Source: an uncultured Chromatiaceae bacterium (GTDB lineage: Bacteria; Pseudomonadota; Gammaproteobacteria; Enterobacterales; Alteromonadaceae). From it: a DNA stretch of 9,516 nucleotides. Below the pieces are notes generated by a model. It was not told the origin of the DNA, made no database searches, and was given only the letters and a program-made list of their open reading frames with translations. Positions 6,544 through 9,516 of the stretch are shown in pieces. Location: positions 1 through 9,516 of the forward strand of contig CAMLRA010000157.1 in assembly GCA_946482325.1 (NCBI GenBank). Reading direction: 5' to 3'. The translations under genes were made by a program, and so were the position numbers. Numbering within the stretch: position 1 is the first letter of the stretch; each line of letters opens with the position of its first letter.

Positions 6544-6765
6544 ATGTACGTTTGTGTTTGTAAAGCTGTCACTGACAAGACTATCCGCGCGCACGTTGCC
6601 GAGGGCATGACGTCGATGCGTGAAATGAAACAATGCCTTGGCGTTGGCAGTCAGTGTGGCAAATGCGTGCAGACTGCGCAGGATGTACTGCAAAAGAGTT
6701 TGCAGCAACAACATTCCACCTTACATGTTCCTTGTCAGGTGATCATGCAAAGACCGGCTGCTTAA
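6544..6765 (+). CDS. bfd: Bacterioferritin-associated ferredoxin
   Basis: Small [2Fe-2S] protein of 73 residues. In characterised bacteria Bfd docks on bacterioferritin and passes electrons to the core, so that stored ferric iron is released when iron is scarce. The cluster ligands C4, C6, C38 and C41 (MYVCVC and QCGKC) are at exactly the E. coli positions, and the intervening helical segment DKTIRAHVAEG fits the BFD fold. A further cysteine at 31 and one near residue 64 are not ligands in the family. The tail after about residue 55 is longer than usual and ends in codons that also form the left arm of a terminator. No bacterioferritin gene is next to it in this window. The promoter overlaps a Fur-like box, so expression under iron limitation is expected. 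Confidence 0.95.
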   Translation: MYVCVCKAVTDKTIRAHVAEGMTSMREMKQCLGVGSQCGKCVQTAQDVLQKSLQQQHSTLHVPCQVIMQRPAA

Positions 6766-6776
6766 GCCGGTTTTTT
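6753..6776 (+). terminator. Intrinsic terminator of bfd, overlapping its 3' codons
   Basis: ACCGGCT (6753-6759) pairs with AGCCGGT (6765-6771) around the loop GCTTA, followed by an uninterrupted run of T to 6776. The left arm lies in the last codons of bfd and the stop codon TAA is in the loop and the start of the right arm. A strong, compact factor-independent terminator. Confidence 0.85.
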
Positions 6777-6779
6777 GAT

Positions 6780-6808
6780 TTTATATGCAGTTAAACTGCA
6801 TTTATATT
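6780..6808 (+). promoter_or_regulatory. Candidate promoter of the aspartoacylase gene
   Basis: TTTATA (6780-6785, four of six matches) and TATATT (6803-6808, five of six) are 17 bases apart. The spacer is almost exactly filled by the palindrome at 6785-6801. The transcript would begin near 6815 and have a leader of about 75 bases. The -35 is weak, consistent with a regulated promoter, but in such AT-rich DNA the match may be fortuitous. Confidence 0.35.
6785..6801 (+). promoter_or_regulatory. Perfect 17-base palindrome, candidate operator
   Basis: ATGCAGTT-A-AACTGCAT is a perfect inverted repeat with eight-base arms and a single central base. The one-base centre is too small for an RNA hairpin loop at full pairing, so a dimeric DNA-binding protein is the likelier reader. 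It lies between the bfd terminator and the aspartoacylase gene, in the spacer of a plausible promoter. I do not recognise the motif as that of a specific regulator. Confidence 0.55.
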
Positions 6809-6888
6809 GATTTATTCACAGTTTTTCTGCCGGAGCCGCGCAAAAACGGGCATAATAAGCCATCGTTTTGCCACTTTTGAGGTTCCAG

Positions 6889-7791
6889 ATGGTTCAGGTC
6901 AACACTCCTATCCGCACCGTCGCTATTGTTGGCGGCACCCATGGCAATGAATTTTCCGGTATTTATCTGGAAAAACGCTACTGCAACCAGCCAGAACTGA
7001 TGGCGCGCAGCAGTTTCAGCTGCAAAACCTTATTTGCCAATCCAGAAGCACATCAGGCGAATAAACGCTATTTGCACAGCGATTTAAACCGCCAGTTTAA
7101 AACCGCTGATTTAGCCAATCCGTTACTGACCAACTATGAACAAAGTCGCGCTAAAGTCATTAATGCCGAGCTCGGCCCGAAAGGTGCAGCGAAGACCGAC
7201 TTTGTCATTGATTTACACAATACCACCAGCAATATGGGGGCCTGCCTGATCCTGACGCAACCGGGCCGGATTTATAACCTGCTGGCCGGTTATATCCGCT
7301 TAAAAATGCCAGATGCAGTGATTTCGCGTGACGAAGACCACTTTGCTGCCGAAGACCACGCGCTGCTGTGTACCGTCGGTACTTACGGTGTCATTGTTGA
7401 AGTCGGGCCGCAGCCACAGTCAGTATTGCGGCAGGATGTGCTGGAACAGATGCATGAGATGACCCAGCATATTCTCGATTTTATCGAATTGTATAATACT
7501 GATGCGTTACCGGAATTGCCAAAACGGGTGGAGGCGTTCCGTTACCTGCATTCAATTAAATTGCCATTAGCTGCCAATGGCGAGCGCTTGGGCATGGTAC
7601 ATAAAAATATCCAGGACCGTGACTATCAAGCGATAGAACCAGGTGCACCGCTGTTTACCCTGTTTGATGGCACTGTGCTGAATTACGACGGGACTGAGGT
7701 GGTTTATCCGACATTTATTAATGAAGCGGCGTATTACGACAATAATCTGGCAATGTCGCTGAACGATAAAGTCTGGATTGAAGTGGAATGA
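6889..7791 (+). CDS. Aspartoacylase (AspA/AstE family zinc carboxypeptidase fold)
   Basis: Predicted zinc-dependent amidohydrolase of 300 residues that would cleave N-acetyl-L-aspartate, or a related N-acylated amino acid, to the free amino acid and carboxylate. The zinc ligands H18 and E21 are in GGTHGNE (15-21), with H110 in DLHNTT. The substrate-binding R60, N67 and R68 lie in ANKRYLHSDLNRQF, and the catalytic glutamate E171 is in VEVGPQP. These keep the spacing seen in human aspartoacylase (H21, E24, R63, N70, R71, H116, E178). The C-terminal part has the beta-rich lid of the family (EPGAPLFTLFDG). An in-frame TTG at 6868 is possible, but TGAGG at 6878-6882, six bases before the ATG at 6889, favours the ATG. 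It appears monocistronic, between the bfd terminator and a shared terminator. AstE (succinylglutamate desuccinylase) is a less likely alternative; no other arginine-degradation gene is in the window. Confidence 0.88.
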   Translation: MVQVNTPIRTVAIVGGTHGNEFSGIYLEKRYCNQPELMARSSFSCKTLFANPEAHQANKRYLHSDLNRQFKTADLANPLLTNYEQSRAKVINAELGPKGAAKTDFVIDLHNTTSNMGACLILTQPGRIYNLLAGYIRLKMPDAVISRDEDHFAAEDHALLCTVGTYGVIVEVGPQPQSVLRQDVLEQMHEMTQHILDFIELYNTDALPELPKRVEAFRYLHSIKLPLAANGERLGMVHKNIQDRDYQAIEPGAPLFTLFDGTVLNYDGTEVVYPTFINEAAYYDNNLAMSLNDKVWIEVE

Positions 7792-7799
7792 GATTGAAA

Positions 7800-7826
7800 A
7801 AACAAGGCGCCATCGGCGCCTTGTTT
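7800..7826. terminator. Bidirectional terminator between aspA-like gene and gloA
   Basis: AAACAAGGCGCC (7800-7811) and GGCGCCTTGTTT (7815-7826) form a perfect 12-bp stem with the loop ATC. A-rich sequence lies before it and T-rich sequence after, so it can end transcription of both the plus-strand aspartoacylase gene and the minus-strand gloA gene, which converge here. Confidence 0.9.
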
Positions 7827-7835
7827 ATTTAAACA

Positions 7836-8237
7836 TTACAGCTGCTGATAACTGGTTTTTCTCTGAATCAGTTCAATCGCATAGTTATCCGGGTCCCGCA
7901 CAAATGCAATCTCAGTGGTGCCACCTTTCACCGGGCCGGGTTCGCGGCTAATCACGCCACCACGCGCACGAATTAAATCACAGGCGGTATAGACGTTGTC
8001 GACTTCCAGCGCGATATGACCAAAGGCATTGCCGTTGTCGTAGCTGGTCACGCCATAGTTGTAAGTCAGTTCTAACACTGCACCACTGGCTTCGTCGCCA
8101 TAACCGACAAAAGCCAGTGTGTACTGATACTCCGGATTGTCTGAGGTACGCAACAAAGACATGCCCAGCACTTCTGTGTAAAAGCTGATGGAGCGCTGCA
8201 GGTCACCGACCCGTAGCATAGTGTGCAGTATACGCAT
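7836..8237 (-). CDS. gloA: Lactoylglutathione lyase (glyoxalase I)
   Basis: Metal-dependent (nickel-type in E. coli) glyoxalase I, which isomerises the hemithioacetal of methylglyoxal and glutathione to S-lactoylglutathione during methylglyoxal detoxification in the cytoplasm. The 133 residues align along their whole length with the E. coli enzyme (135). The metal ligands H5, E56, H74 and E122 fall at the same positions, in [28 protein letters not shown] and [23 protein letters not shown] (101-117) is the typical late block. AGGA in the sequence TAGGAAT overlaps the nth stop codon and lies close before the ATG, so gloA is probably translated from the nth transcript. The final residues KTSYQQL are less conserved. 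Confidence 0.97.
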   Translation of the reverse strand: MRILHTMLRVGDLQRSISFYTEVLGMSLLRTSDNPEYQYTLAFVGYGDEASGAVLELTYNYGVTSYDNGNAFGHIALEVDNVYTACDLIRARGGVISREPGPVKGGTTEIAFVRDPDNYAIELIQRKTSYQQL

Positions 8238-8246
8238 TTGATATTC

Positions 8247-8879
8247 CTATTCGGTTTTCTGTTTAAACTCGCAAAGGTCTTCTACCAGGCAGCTGCCGCA
8301 TTTGGGCTTGCGCGCCACGCAGGTGTAGCGGCCGTGCAAAATCAGCCAGTGATGTACGTCGACTTTAAATTCAGCCGGTACTACTTTGAGCAGTTTTGCT
8401 TCTACTTCATCGACATTTTTACCCGGCGCAAAATTCATCCGGTTACTGACGCGGAAAATATGCGTATCGACGGCGATAGTTGGCCAGCCAAACGCGGTAT
8501 TGAGCACCACATTAGCGGTTTTGCGGCCCACACCGGGCAGGGCTTCTAATGCTTCGCGGTTCTCCGGCACCTGACCGCCATGCTTTTCCTGCAAAATCTG
8601 ACAGGTTTTAATGACGTTTTCGGCTTTGGTATTAAACAGGCCGATAGTTTTTATATGCTGCTTCACACCTTCGACGCCAAGCGCCAGCATTTTGGCTGGA
8701 GTAGGGGCGGCAGCAAACAGGCCTTTGGTGGCTTTATTGACGCTGACGTCTGTGGCCTGGGCTGACAGCAGCACCGCAATCAACAGTTCAAACGGGCTGC
8801 TAAATTCCAGCTCAGTTTCAGGCTTTGGATTAGCCGCGCGCCAGCGGCTTAACATCTCAAGGCGTTTCTCTTTGTTCAT
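8247..8879 (-). CDS. nth: Endonuclease III
   Basis: Base-excision-repair DNA glycosylase and AP lyase that removes oxidised pyrimidines. The 210 residues match the usual length (211 in E. coli). The helix-hairpin-helix LPGVGRKTANV (114-124) contains the Schiff-base lysine K120. D138 in VDTHIFRVSNR is the catalytic aspartate. The [4Fe-4S] cluster ligands are C187, C194, C197 and C203 in the family spacing C-x6-C-x2-C-x5-C. It starts 13 bases after the rsxE stop codon and ends nine bases before gloA, so it is probably cotranscribed with both. The sequence before its ATG has only a weak Shine-Dalgarno match (AACGG), which suggests dependence on translation of rsxE. The rsx-nth order is the same as in E. 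coli. Confidence 0.98.
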   Translation of the reverse strand: MNKEKRLEMLSRWRAANPKPETELEFSSPFELLIAVLLSAQATDVSVNKATKGLFAAAPTPAKMLALGVEGVKQHIKTIGLFNTKAENVIKTCQILQEKHGGQVPENREALEALPGVGRKTANVVLNTAFGWPTIAVDTHIFRVSNRMNFAPGKNVDEVEAKLLKVVPAEFKVDVHHWLILHGRYTCVARKPKCGSCLVEDLCEFKQKTE

Positions 8880-8892
8880 CCGTTATGTTCGC

Positions 8893-9516
8893 TTAGCTAC
8901 TACTGACTTGAGTGACACGGGCGCGCTGAATACTGGTTTTTTGCACCTGACTGGCTTTACGCCGCGCTTCAATAGCGTTCTTCGCGGCAATCAGGCAACC
9001 CAGCACCAGGAAAGCACCTGGCGGCAGGATCGCCAGCAAAAAGTGGCTGTCGGCGTGATAGAGTTCGATTCTGAGCACGGTGGCCCAGGAACCTAACAAC
9101 AAATCGGCACCGTCAAACAAAGTACCCTGACCAAGAATTTCGCGGATGGCGCCTAAAGTTGCCAGCACGGCGCAAAAGCCGGTTCCCATCATCAGACCGT
9201 CAAAGACCGACGGCAATACGGCGTTTTTCGAGGCAAAGGCTTCAGCCCGGCCAATGACGATGCAGTTGGTGACAATCAATGGAATAAAAATGCCCAAGGA
9301 CTGATACAGGGCAAAAGTATAAGCGTGCATCAGCAACTCGATGGCGGTCACCACTGAAGCGATGATCATGACAAATACCGGGATACGGATCTCGTTCGGA
9401 ATATGCTGGCGGAACAGACTGATCACGCCGTTGGTTGAGGCCAGCACCAGCATAGTGGCAAATCCCAGCCCCAGCGCATTGGTCAGCGACGAGCTGGTCG
9501 CCAGCAGCGGGCACAG
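8893..9516 (-). CDS. rsxE: Electron transport complex subunit RsxE (RnfE), 5' end outside the window
   Basis: Integral membrane subunit of the Rsx/Rnf complex, which couples NADH-ferredoxin-type electron transfer to ion movement; in E. coli Rsx it keeps the redox sensor SoxR reduced. The frame is open to the right window edge. The first visible residues read [21 protein letters not shown] and lead into MLVLASTNG, so the internal ATG at 9453 is not the start. About 207 residues are present, and roughly 20-25 N-terminal residues lie beyond 9516. Several hydrophobic segments alternate with short loops. Family features are [33 protein letters not shown], GREMxxx-type variant [13 protein letters not shown], and the glycine-proline-rich [18 protein letters not shown]. 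The stop is followed 13 bases later by nth, as in other gammaproteobacteria. Confidence 0.95.
   Translation of the reverse strand: MCPLLATSSSLTNALGLGFATMLVLASTNGVISLFRQHIPNEIRIPVFVMIIASVVTAIELLMHAYTFALYQSLGIFIPLIVTNCIVIGRAEAFASKNAVLPSVFDGLMMGTGFCAVLATLGAIREILGQGTLFDGADLLLGSWATVLRIELYHADSHFLLAILPPGAFLVLGCLIAAKNAIEARRKASQVQKTSIQRARVTQVSSS

Noticed and set aside
8611..9096. 161-codon plus-strand frame across nth and rsxE
   Set aside because: It runs antisense to two well-supported genes and their junction, and its composition is that of a shadow frame.
1..9516. Mobile element, CRISPR, toxin-antitoxin or anti-phage system
   Set aside because: No transposase, integrase, nuclease-defence gene, tandem repeat array or toxin-antitoxin pair is visible; every sizeable coding frame is accounted for by conserved chromosomal genes.

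Overview
The window is an ordinary stretch of a gammaproteobacterial chromosome. Thymidine kinase, Bfd, GloA, endonuclease III, YqaA and RsxE all resemble their enterobacterial counterparts. The company they keep (an MJ1255/VC2487-type glycosyltransferase, a DUF2750 protein, an AspA-type aspartoacylase) suggests an aquatic Alteromonadales-like genus such as Rheinheimera, Alishewanella or Shewanella. That taxonomic guess is inference. I see no insertion sequence, integrase, tRNA, rRNA, CRISPR array or phage gene.

Left part (1-2268, + strand): the tail of an unidentified gene, then a complete membrane-anchored WbpM/PglF-type UDP-GlcNAc 4,6-dehydratase. This looks like the end of a surface-polysaccharide (O-antigen or capsule) cluster. 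At about 2270-2320 it meets a convergent two-gene operon (4020 down to 2320, - strand) of thymidine kinase (tdk) and a GT-B glycosyltransferase. A good sigma70-like promoter lies just upstream of tdk.

Middle (4212-6466, + strand): MAPEG-family membrane protein, YqaA membrane protein and a signal-peptide-bearing cyclophilin form a tight operon, with a 16-base gap and then a 1-base stop/start overlap. A DUF2750 gene follows after an 86-base gap that contains a hairpin. Next is bfd (bacterioferritin-associated ferredoxin), with its own near-consensus promoter overlapped by a Fur-box-like palindrome and a strong terminator that begins inside its last codons. An aspartoacylase gene follows, preceded by a perfect 17-base palindrome that sits inside a plausible promoter spacer.

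Right part (9516 down to 7836, - strand): rsxE (its 5' end lies outside the window), nth and gloA run in one direction with 9-13 base gaps. They converge on the aspartoacylase gene at a 12-bp GC-rich hairpin that should terminate transcription both ways.

No undescribed multi-gene system is evident. The points most worth a second look are regulatory: the palindromic operator before the aspartoacylase gene, the Fur/bfd promoter, and the tdk-glycosyltransferase pairing. The long insertion in the periplasmic cyclophilin is also worth checking.
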